A stretch of DNA of 7,534 bases from an uncultured Bacillus sp. (GTDB lineage: Bacteria > Bacillota > Bacilli > Bacillales > Cytobacillaceae). The notes under the pieces are model-generated. The model made no database searches. It had not been told where the DNA came from and saw only the letters and a list, made by a program, of their open reading frames with translations. The translations under genes and the position numbers were made by a program. Location of the stretch: NCBI GenBank assembly GCA_937902115.1, contig CALGSR010000066.1, positions 1 through 7,534 of the forward strand. Direction: 5' to 3'. Below are positions 1 to 5,027 of the stretch, in pieces. Numbering within the stretch: position 1 is the stretch's first letter; each line of letters opens with the position of its first letter.

Positions 1-32
1 AATAAAACTTACGTTGACGTTTTTTCTGCTTT

Positions 33-62
33 GTTTAGTTTTCAAAGAACAATCAGCTGATT
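33..62 (-). promoter_or_regulatory. rRNA operon leader: boxA-like antitermination site with adjacent palindrome
   Basis: Read on the minus strand, positions 51 to 33 give TGTTCTTTGAAAACTAAAC, which matches the boxA-like leader element conserved upstream of 16S genes in Bacillus rRNA operons. It is preceded by the perfect 12-bp palindrome AATCAGCTGATT (51-62), a plausible boxB-like hairpin. Such nut-type sites recruit Nus factors so that polymerase can read the untranslated rRNA operon without early termination. The 16S gene itself is expected to the left of position 1 and is not in the window. Confidence 0.8.
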
Positions 63-79
63 CATCACCAGCGCAATTC

Positions 80-108
80 ATAATATCATTTCAATTCGTT
101 GAAGTCAA
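80..108 (-). promoter_or_regulatory. rRNA operon promoter P2
   Basis: On the minus strand a -35 box TTGACT (103-108) and a -10 box TATTAT (80-85) are separated by exactly 17 bp, close to the sigma-A consensus. Transcription would start near position 72-74 and run left into the boxA leader. It lies about 70 bp downstream of a second promoter of the same quality, which is the tandem P1/P2 arrangement typical of Bacillus rRNA operons. Confidence 0.85.
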
Positions 109-152
109 CTGTTAAGAAACTTTTAAGTTATTTCGTTTCAGCGACAAATATT

Positions 153-181
153 AATATACACCACTGATTAACCGAAGTCAA
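153..181 (-). promoter_or_regulatory. rRNA operon promoter P1
   Basis: On the minus strand a -35 box TTGACT (176-181) and a -10 box TATATT (153-158) are separated by 17 bp. Directly upstream (about 182-210) the minus strand is A-rich (AAAAAAATTAAAAAGAAG), like the UP elements that strengthen rRNA promoters by binding the RNA polymerase alpha subunit. The pair with P2 makes this the growth-rate-controlled control region of an rrn operon that leaves the window on the left. Confidence 0.85.
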
Positions 182-297
182 CTTCTTTTTAATTTTTTTC
201 TTCTACAAAATTCCTCCCACGCTTCCAAGCAAAAAGAAGAGAAAAAATCATAGTATCATCAAATCTAATGGAGATCAATACATTCGCAAATATATTA

Positions 298-356
298 CAT
301 ATATATAAGAAAACGAACCCAATCTAATTGATCGGGTTCGTTTTCTTATATATATG
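298..356 (-). terminator. Long bidirectional terminator hairpin upstream of the rRNA promoters
   Basis: Positions 298-320 and 334-356 are perfectly complementary over 23 bp around a 13-nt loop. The stem has a GAACCC/GGGTTC core flanked by A-rich and T-rich arms, so either strand yields a GC hairpin followed by a U-rich run. It lies between the stop codon of the GMC pseudogene (476) and rRNA promoter P1, where it would stop leftward transcription from entering the rRNA control region. A rightward reading frame that starts inside this hairpin is not credible as a gene. Confidence 0.8.
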
Positions 357-475
357 GCTCTCCAATAAGGCTAGTAAAAACAGAGAATTAAATAAATGGT
401 ACATAGTACGGCTAGGGGTGGCTGTTTCTTTCTTTATACCGTCTTCCTCTATTACTTTGTCAAAAGAAGTGTACG

Positions 476-1870
476 TTAACGTGACTGGCGAACAATATGG
501 TCGGCAAGTCGAATGGCCAAAGCTGTATTAGAAAGGACAGGTCCTGCTGCCGTCAGAGTAGGAAGGACACTGTTATCCGCTACATACAAACCTGGCACAC
601 CATGTATTTGTCCATTACGGTTAGTGGCTGATGTTTGGGGATTGCCCCCCATTCTGCATGTTCATGCTTCATGCATATCGGCTCCTGGTGGTCTGAGCAC
701 TAAGGTAGATTCATCTAGAGTTACACCCATAGCTTTTGCAGATTGCCTGATTCCCTGTTCAACCTGCTTGGCTGTTTGACGATCCTTATTACTTAAAAAG
801 TACTGAACTTGTTGTAACGGTACACCGAATTCATCCTTCTGAGATTGATCAATATATACTCTGTTTTCAGCACGAGATTCAACTTTTCCAAAGGCTGCAT
901 AGACCAGGCCCTAGAATTTGAATTTGAATTTGGTAAGGTGATTCTTCTGTCTCAAACTTTAAGATAGACAGGTTGCCTAATTTATCAGAAAAATGACCGC
1001 GGCTGATCGTGCCAATGGCAATCATGGATACATGTCCAGTTAAATAACAACCAATGGCAGGTCCTTGAATCCCTGAATTTAGCAAGATACGCGGGGTCTC
1101 TAACGTACTTGCAGATACGATTACATTTTTCGCACTAATTCTGCGAGCCTTCTTGTCTGTAGAAAATACCTCAACACCAGCCGCTCTGCTATTATTCACA
1201 ATCACACGGGAGACATAGGCATTTACCGCTAAATCAAACGGCCGGTCAAATTGGGCAGCTGCCAACGCATTAATCGAACTATACCAAGGATTCGAGTGAA
1301 CTTCTCCCCGCCGGGAAGGTGTCATATCGAAAGCAAGCGGCATATCGTCAGACTCGAGAATACCCTCACCATGAAGCCGTTTTATCATCCTATTTTGCAT
1401 GAAGGATCCTTTTGCGTAATCCCTTGTTACATGCAATAACATCTCTGCCATTCCATAGTATACATTCAACTCTCTACGATGAATCGGCCATTCCTTTAGT
1501 TCCGATTCAATCGGCCTTGGTGTCGCTGCATTCCAAAACAAGGACCTTCCCCCAAGAGCATATACCATTGTCGCCCCAGAAAATTGCGGCAGCCGTTTTC
1601 CTATTGCCTTTGAATTAGAAGGAACGAGTACATCTCTTGCTGTATTTACATTTTGCGTCGGAATATTGAGAGAATGGGAATGAAATAATTTGTCACCCTT
1701 TTCTAATATTGCTATTTTTTTAGCCCCTTGATGTTTCGAAAATTCACAGAGTCTTTGCAGAACAGCTCCCCCACCGGTCCGCTTCCTACAATAAGAACGT
1801 CATATTCCGTATTCACCATTTCATTGATTGTTTTTGTCGGGATCCAATTATTCCTATATTTCACTACCAT
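476..1870 (-). pseudogene. GMC-family FAD-dependent oxidoreductase, broken by two frameshifts and a stop
   Basis: Three reading-frame segments join into one GMC (glucose-methanol-choline) oxidoreductase of about 465 codons. The start at 1870 has the ribosome site AAGGTGG seven bases upstream. The N-terminal Rossmann motif begins DVLIVGSGPVGG, then the frame breaks in a run of five Gs (1768-1772) where six would restore it. The middle holds GGRSLFWNAATPRP and the FAD-domain stretch VIVSASTLETPRILLNSG. A second frameshift lies near 903-911, after ILGP. The C-terminal domain follows: DMHEA-stop-TCRMGG, QIHGVPGLYVADNSVLP and LAIRLADHI, ending at 476. The stop (662-664, TGA) replaces the glycine codon of the conserved HExGTxRMG motif, a one-base change from GGA. 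The family's usual Asn-Pro near the C-terminus reads AGP here, so a second active-site residue also looks lost. The family oxidises alcohols and sugars; the substrate cannot be told. It is probably no longer functional, although sequencing errors could explain the frameshifts. Confidence 0.9.
914..931. repeat. Three tandem copies of a 6-bp unit inside the GMC pseudogene
   Basis: GAATTT is repeated three times on the plus strand, giving QIQIQI in the protein frame. It lies directly beside the second frameshift of the pseudogene (903-911). The repeat is in frame, so it is not itself a lesion, but it suggests replication slippage at this spot. Confidence 0.7.
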
Positions 1871-1950
1871 GCTGTTCCCACCTTCACTTAGCTATCAATA
1901 TCAGTTAAATTTCTGATTCATGTTCAGCCAATATGTCAGTGTTTTAAGAT

Positions 1951-1991
1951 AAGAAAAAAGTCTGGTAGGTTATTTATCCATACCAGACTTT
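1951..1991 (-). terminator. Rho-independent terminator downstream of doxX
   Basis: AAGTCTGGTA (1958-1967) pairs perfectly with TACCAGACTT (1981-1990), extended by one A-T pair at 1957/1991, around a 13-nt loop. On the minus strand the stem is followed by a T-rich tract (CTTTTTTCTT, 1951-1960), the standard layout for leftward termination. It is about 60 bases past the doxX stop codon and would end the azoR-doxX transcript before the GMC pseudogene. Confidence 0.85.
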
Positions 1992-2052
1992 CGCAATTCT
2001 TTTTGTGCTTTAAGTACAGCAGCTAGCTATCGATTATCTTTTTTTAAAAATT

Positions 2053-2466
2053 CTATGCGTCTCTTGAGTTCTTTCCGAAAAAGACGTGATCTAATGAAAG
2101 CATTTTACTTCCAGCAATAGCAAGATAGGCAGCCATGGCAAACAATGCCAAATCTAACTCATAGCCTGCCATTTGACCATTACCTAAGAAACCTAATGCA
2201 AGCTTTACTTTAATCGTTGCACCTACCATCAATATTGCTAACAACAGAGAAATAATTCTGGTTCCAAGTCCAATGATTAAAGCAAATCCACCAACTAATT
2301 CAATAATTGCTACAACATAGGCAAAAAATCCCGGTAACCCTATACTTGCAAACCAACCTGCTTGATTCTCAATACCCCCTTGGAATTTAACAAAGCCATG
2401 AACAAAAAAGGTAATCCCCAATACTACACGTAAAACAAGTGCTCCCACTTCATTCTTTGAATACAT
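2053..2466 (-). CDS. DoxX family integral membrane protein
   Basis: This 137-residue protein has the normal length and layout of the DoxX family, with four hydrophobic segments (about residues 8-28, 44-66, 68-91 and 101-120) and the family-like stretches LGITFFVHGFVKFQGG near the N-terminus and ELVGGFALIIGLGTR in the middle. Family members in B. subtilis (CatD, MhqP) belong to operons induced by catechol and quinones and are thought to support redox detoxification at the membrane; the reaction is not settled. The start is fixed by GGAGG eight bases before ATG. It lies 132 bases downstream of azoR on the same strand with no hairpin between, so co-transcription is likely, and a copy of the shared operator core lies at 2560-2572. 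I see no convincing promoter of its own. A terminator follows at 1951-1991. The family call is firm; the exact role is inferred from context. Confidence 0.9.
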   Translation of the reverse strand: MYSKNEVGALVLRVVLGITFFVHGFVKFQGGIENQAGWFASIGLPGFFAYVVAIIELVGGFALIIGLGTRIISLLLAILMVGATIKVKLALGFLGNGQMAGYELDLALFAMAAYLAIAGSKMLSLDHVFFGKNSRDA

Positions 2467-2554
2467 TTTTTAATCCTCCGATATATTTTATAATTTTTGC
2501 TTGTGGATGATCCCATAATTGCTGTGATAAGATAGATTTTCATTTTAATTGAAG

Positions 2555-2572
2555 AATAATTAATTCGAGATA
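2555..2572. promoter_or_regulatory. MhqR-like operator half site upstream of doxX
   Basis: Plus-strand positions 2560-2572 read TTAATTCGAGATA, identical over 13 bases to the core of the operator upstream of the acetyltransferase gene (3850-3862, opposite strand). The other arm (2555-2559) is poorly matched, so this is at best one good half site. It lies about 90 bp before the doxX start, in the azoR-doxX gap. It may control a weak internal promoter or extend repression into the operon. Confidence 0.5.
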
Positions 2573-2598
2573 CTTAAGAAAAAAATAGTTGCAGATGC

Positions 2599-3231
2599 TT
2601 AAACAGTTACAGCTGATACACTTTTTGCTGCAGCTGCCACTTTTTCTAAACCTTCAGCAATAATTGTTTCTGCTTGATCTGGTGCAGCAGCATGGCCTTC
2701 GATGATGACTTCCTCGATAATTTCCATTCCGAATACGCCGCCAAAAACATTTTTCATATAATTTGCAGCCATTTCCATCGATGCTGCCTCAGGCGTTGAA
2801 TAAATGCCGCCGCGCGCACTTAGAATAATTGCCTTTTTATCAGTCATCAATTGAACCGCTTGACCATTTTCATCATATTTGAAAGCGAACCCTGCTTCAT
2901 ATACATAATCGACAAATGTTTGTAATTTTGCTGGAATTGTAAGGTTCCATAACGGGAAAGCAAAAACTACTATATCTGCTGCTGTTAAAGCATCTTTCGC
3001 TTTTTGTTTTGCCGCTAATAAACGTTGTTCTACATCTGTTAGTTCTTCGCCTGCTTGCAGTTTCGCAAAAGCATTAAATAAATCTTGGCCGAAATACGGT
3101 GTATCTTCTTCGAATACATCGTACGTAGTTACATTTACACCTTGTAGATTTCCGATAAATGTTTCGTACATTTTGCTTGATACAGCCTCAGCTGCTGGAC
3201 GGTTATTTGCTTTAACTACTAATACATTCAT
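2599..3231 (-). CDS. azoR: FMN-dependent NADH-azoreductase (quinone reductase)
   Basis: This 210-residue protein is full length for the AzoR family of flavodoxin-fold enzymes, which transfer two electrons from NAD(P)H through FMN to azo dyes and, more relevantly in cells, to quinones, producing hydroquinones without semiquinone radicals. Visible family features are the N-terminal strand NVLVVKANNRP, the FMN-binding loop FPLWNLTIPAKLQTFVDYV (about residues 92-110) and the second flavin loop SARGGIYS (138-145). The enzyme is expected to be cytosolic and dimeric. The start at 3231 has GGAG spaced before ATG. A sigma-A promoter (3309-3337) lies about 80 bp upstream, with its -10 box inside an MhqR-like operator, so repression relieved by quinones or other electrophiles is likely. 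doxX follows in the same direction. Bacillus genomes often carry several azoR paralogues, so I cannot say which one this is. Confidence 0.95.
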   Translation of the reverse strand: MNVLVVKANNRPAAEAVSSKMYETFIGNLQGVNVTTYDVFEEDTPYFGQDLFNAFAKLQAGEELTDVEQRLLAAKQKAKDALTAADIVVFAFPLWNLTIPAKLQTFVDYVYEAGFAFKYDENGQAVQLMTDKKAIILSARGGIYSTPEAASMEMAANYMKNVFGGVFGMEIIEEVIIEGHAAAPDQAETIIAEGLEKVAAAAKSVSAVTV

Positions 3232-3296
3232 TATTTTTTATTCTCCTTTTATATCTTGGATTGATTTATTTTTAATTGATTTATATCCAATTAATT

Positions 3297-3314
3297 TATC
3301 TCGGATTAAGAATA
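3297..3314. promoter_or_regulatory. MhqR-like operator overlapping the azoR -10 box
   Basis: TATCTCGGATTAAGAATA on the plus strand matches the left arm of the B. subtilis MhqR operator as I recall it (tATCTcgaAtTCgAGATa); the right arm is degenerate. The core TATCTCGGATTAA (3297-3309) differs by one base from the element upstream of the acetyltransferase gene. The site covers the -10 box of the azoR promoter (3309-3314), so a bound repressor would block polymerase. The regulator identity is inferred; no MarR-type gene is in the window. Confidence 0.6.
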
Positions 3315-3337
3315 AAATAAAATACTAAATTAGTCAA
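3309..3337 (-). promoter_or_regulatory. sigma-A promoter of azoR-doxX
   Basis: On the minus strand TTGACT (3332-3337) and TATTCT (3309-3314) are separated by 17 bp. The DNA just upstream (3338-3380) is very AT-rich. The predicted start near 3302 leaves a leader of about 70 bases before the azoR start codon. The -10 box coincides with one arm of the operator at 3297-3314. Confidence 0.7.
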
Positions 3338-3418
3338 CCCTAATAAATAATTTATTTAGTGAAAATTAAATTGAATTCTTATTCACTATCTATAAAATCA
3401 AGCAAAGCCACTTGTGCA

Positions 3419-3540
3419 GACACATTCAGGGGAATGTGTTTCTTCGCAAATGTTCTGACACTACCTAGGAGTGAGGGTACTTTCGAGTACCTTCGAAGTC
3501 GGTAGTTTAAGAACCTCGGTATTTCAATGCCGAGAGGTTC
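3419..3540. other. Cluster of stem-loops of unknown nature between azoR and the acetyltransferase gene
   Basis: Within about 120 bases there are three local hairpins. ACACATTC/GAATGTGT (3420-3427/3432-3439) has a four-base loop. GGTACT/AGTACC (3476-3481/3486-3491) has a TTCG tetraloop on the plus strand and is enclosed by ACTACC/GGTAGT (3460-3465/3501-3506). GAACC-TCGG pairs with CCGA-GA-GGTTC (3511-3540), leaving a two-base bulge. The last hairpin overlaps the stop codon of the acetyltransferase gene. A 61-codon minus-strand frame (3379-3564) crosses the region, but it has no ribosome site and overlaps the upstream gene in another frame, so I do not call it. Options are a structured RNA, a short intergenic repeat, or the palindromic end of an IS200/IS605-type element. 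The sequence alone does not decide. Confidence 0.45.
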
Positions 3541-3814
3541 AGAATAGAACGTCATTGTATTCATTACTCTTTGTCATTACTTTTTTTGCAAAAGGGCAAA
3601 GAGGAATGATTTTTTTATTTTCTTGTCGTGCATATTCTATTACTTTTTTTACAAGTTGCTTGCCTACACCTTGTCCTTTTAATACTTCAGAAACGTATGT
3701 GTGATCAATAATAATTTTATCTTCACCTGTTGGAACAAAGGTGATTTCAGCTAATGCATGTTCAGCATCTTCCCCTGCATAGAATTGATTAATTCCCTTT
3801 TTCACTGCTTTCAT
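3539..3814 (-). CDS. Small GNAT-family N-acetyltransferase
   Basis: This is a compact acetyltransferase of 91 residues, the usual size for the short YjdJ-like GNAT proteins that contain only the acetyl-CoA-binding core. The motif VLKGQGVGKQLV (about residues 44-55) is the pyrophosphate-binding loop (Q/RxxGxG), and the C-terminal KKIIPLCPFAKKV...EYNDVL is typical of this subgroup. The substrate is unknown. An ATG 18 bases upstream (3832) would give 97 residues, but AAGGAG lies eight or nine bases before the ATG at 3814, and the predicted transcript starts near 3841, leaving only about nine leader bases for the earlier start. I therefore prefer 3814. Its promoter carries a good MhqR-like operator, which links it to azoR and doxX. 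No clear terminator follows; transcription may end in the stem-loop region or continue toward azoR. Confidence 0.88.
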   Translation of the reverse strand: MKAVKKGINQFYAGEDAEHALAEITFVPTGEDKIIIDHTYVSEVLKGQGVGKQLVKKVIEYARQENKKIIPLCPFAKKVMTKSNEYNDVLF

Positions 3815-3847
3815 TAGACTTCTCTCCTTCATTTTATCCTTAATTTA

Positions 3848-3876
3848 ATTATCTCGAATTAAAGATAAAATGTCAA
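3848..3876 (-). promoter_or_regulatory. sigma-A promoter of the acetyltransferase gene
   Basis: On the minus strand the consensus -35 box TTGACA (3871-3876) and GATAAT (3848-3853) are separated by 17 bp. The spacer and -10 box are filled by the palindromic operator at 3849-3868. The start of transcription would be near 3841, which supports translation from the ATG at 3814 rather than 3832. Confidence 0.8.
3849..3868. promoter_or_regulatory. MhqR-like palindromic operator in the acetyltransferase promoter
   Basis: TTATCT and AGATAA form a perfect inverted repeat around the eight bases CGAATTAA. The whole site follows the B. subtilis MhqR consensus as I recall it (tATCTcgaAtTCgAGATaa) with only small changes in the right arm. 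It fills the promoter spacer and overlaps the -10 box. This is the best of the three copies in the window. Another MarR or DUF24-type repressor with related specificity could be the real ligand. Confidence 0.7.
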
Positions 3877-3926
3877 TATTTTTTCTTCGGAATATCTTAG
3901 AAGGATAATGTCTGTCTTAAAAATTT

Positions 3927-3972
3927 AATAAAAATTGGACCTCAAATGTAACGTTGGGGTCCAATTTTTATT
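3927..3972 (-). terminator. Terminator downstream of the ABM monooxygenase gene
   Basis: Positions 3927-3941 and 3958-3972 are perfectly complementary over 15 bp (AATAAAAATTGGACC and its complement), with further G-U and G-C pairing inward. On the minus strand the stem ends in ATTTTTATT and more T-rich sequence. It lies 27 bases past the stop codon at 4000 and separates that gene from the acetyltransferase promoter. The symmetric A/T arms would also work rightward. Confidence 0.85.
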
Positions 3973-3999
3973 GTAAACCAACAATCACTAGAGTTTCAG

Positions 4000-4290
4000 T
4001 TAGTTTACTTCTTTATAGATGTTGATTTCTGTACATTCGCGAAATTTCCTAAGCTCTTGCACATATTTCCAAACATTTTCATTTTTATTGTGTTCATCAA
4101 TCGCTTGTACATCCACCCATTCTTCAATCGTTGTGAGGGTCGATGGATCATGAATATCTTCATGAAGCGTATACATGATACAACCTTTTTCCTTTCTCGA
4201 TACCGATACAACTTCTCTAGCTATTTTTAGGTATTCCTCATGGTCTACTTTCGGTTTTAATTTGGCTTTGCATACAACTCTAATCACCAT
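4000..4290 (-). CDS. ABM-domain monooxygenase (putative quinol monooxygenase, YgiN-like)
   Basis: This 96-residue protein has the length and pattern of the antibiotic biosynthesis monooxygenase (ABM) family, small dimeric ferredoxin-like folds that oxidise quinols or polyketides without a cofactor, or degrade haem in related branches. The diagnostic stretch is SRKEKGCIMYTLHED (31-45), then DP and IEEWVDVQAIDEHN (about 55-68), with the conserved histidine of the final motif at about residue 67. The start has GAGGAG five bases before ATG. It is a single-gene unit, with a promoter at 4353-4381 and a terminator at 3927-3972. Its neighbours azoR and doxX make quinone or quinol handling a reasonable guess, but no copy of the shared operator is found at its promoter. 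The family call is firm and the substrate is unknown. Confidence 0.88.
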   Translation of the reverse strand: MVIRVVCKAKLKPKVDHEEYLKIAREVVSVSRKEKGCIMYTLHEDIHDPSTLTTIEEWVDVQAIDEHNKNENVWKYVQELRKFRECTEINIYKEVN

Positions 4291-4352
4291 TTCCGCTCCT
4301 CGCTAACATTGTAAAGGATTATTCGAAAAACTAATATTGCTATTCTTATATA

Positions 4353-4381
4353 AGTATAACTATATTTGCAAACGGCTTCAA
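4353..4381 (-). promoter_or_regulatory. Probable sigma-A promoter of the ABM monooxygenase gene
   Basis: On the minus strand TTGAAG (4376-4381) and TATACT (4353-4358) are separated by 17 bp. The start site near 4346 gives a leader of about 55 bases. The remaining DNA up to the terminator at 4492 (about 4382-4491) shows nothing I can name. Confidence 0.55.
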
Positions 4382-4491
4382 TGTTTTATCAACTAGATTG
4401 GTAGTGGGCAAATATTCCATTTCCTGAATAAACATCCTTTATCCTTATTCTAGGAAAGCACCTTAAAAGTAGAATAATATCCAAGGTAATG

Positions 4492-4527
4492 ATTTAACCC
4501 CGTCCTTATAACAGGGCGGGGTTAAAT
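4492..4527 (-). terminator. Terminator of the two-gene membrane protein unit
   Basis: ATTTAACCCCG (4492-4502) pairs with CGGGGTTAAAT (4517-4527) over 11 bp, and three further pairs extend the stem around an eight-base loop. It begins ten bases past the stop codon at 4537. The T-run on the minus strand is short and partly inside the stem, so its efficiency is uncertain, but the position and GC core fit a terminator. Confidence 0.75.
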
Positions 4528-4536
4528 ACAGTTGTT

Positions 4537-5016
4537 TTACTTATTGAATTTTTGTTTAGAACCATATCTAATTAAAATATATTGAATAATAAATCCAATG
4601 CTTAATCCTGGAATCAATGATATCATTGGAAGCCAAATTGGACCTAATGATATATCAAAAATTTTATTTGGCGAATACATAAGACCTACAGTGACAAAAT
4701 ATGCTCCAAAAGCAAACGGAATAAACGATAACCTAGGATTTTCTCCATCCGCAAATTTATAAGCATCATACATCGCATACATATATACACATGGATAAAA
4801 CATCAGCCATTGATAATTCACCACTTCATAAGCCTTAGGTATTTCTCCTAAGAAACTATACATAATGGCTTGATTAAATGAGCTCATTATATTAATGGTG
4901 AATTCTAAAATAATAAAAATAATTCCTTTTAGTAGGTGCCCGTTTAAAAGTTGTCCAAAACCAGGGAAAGCAATACTCCAAAGGATAGCTTCTAGCTTCT
5001 TTGTTTTTTTAATCAT
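4537..5016 (-). CDS. Multi-pass membrane protein of unknown function
   Basis: I do not recognise this 159-residue protein with certainty. It has about five hydrophobic segments (roughly residues 9-24, 28-47, 68-84, 97-114 and 127-149). The N-terminal pattern AFPGFGQLLNGHLLKGI (16-32) resembles the PGxGQxYxGxxxKG motif of TM2-like and related small membrane proteins, in which a first hairpin of two helices is joined by a short loop. A second motif, MYDAYKFADG (82-91), follows the third segment. The ATG at 5016 is only 11 bases after the stop of the upstream gene, and the ribosome site is weak (AACGGTTGAT), so translation is probably coupled to that gene. A terminator follows directly. Base composition is strongly AT-rich, unlike the Gfo/Idh/MocA genes to the right. 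No enzyme motif is visible. Confidence 0.8.
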   Translation of the reverse strand: MIKKTKKLEAILWSIAFPGFGQLLNGHLLKGIIFIILEFTINIMSSFNQAIMYSFLGEIPKAYEVVNYQWLMFYPCVYMYAMYDAYKFADGENPRLSFIPFAFGAYFVTVGLMYSPNKIFDISLGPIWLPMISLIPGLSIGFIIQYILIRYGSKQKFNK

Positions 5017-5027
5017 AATATCAACCG

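Noticed and set aside
328..531. Rightward reading frame of 67 codons
   Set aside because: It starts with TTG inside the long terminator hairpin, lacks a ribosome site and runs into the C-terminal region of the GMC pseudogene on the opposite strand.
513..779. Rightward reading frame of 88 codons
   Set aside because: It is the antisense of the C-terminal domain of the GMC pseudogene, whose minus-strand translation has clear family motifs.
3379..3564. Leftward reading frame of 61 codons after the acetyltransferase gene
   Set aside because: It starts inside the acetyltransferase gene in another frame, has no ribosome site, resembles no protein I know, and crosses three stem-loops that better explain the region.
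4005..4211. Second leftward frame inside the ABM monooxygenase gene
   Set aside because: It lies wholly within the ABM gene in a shifted frame; the ABM frame has family motifs and a strong ribosome site.
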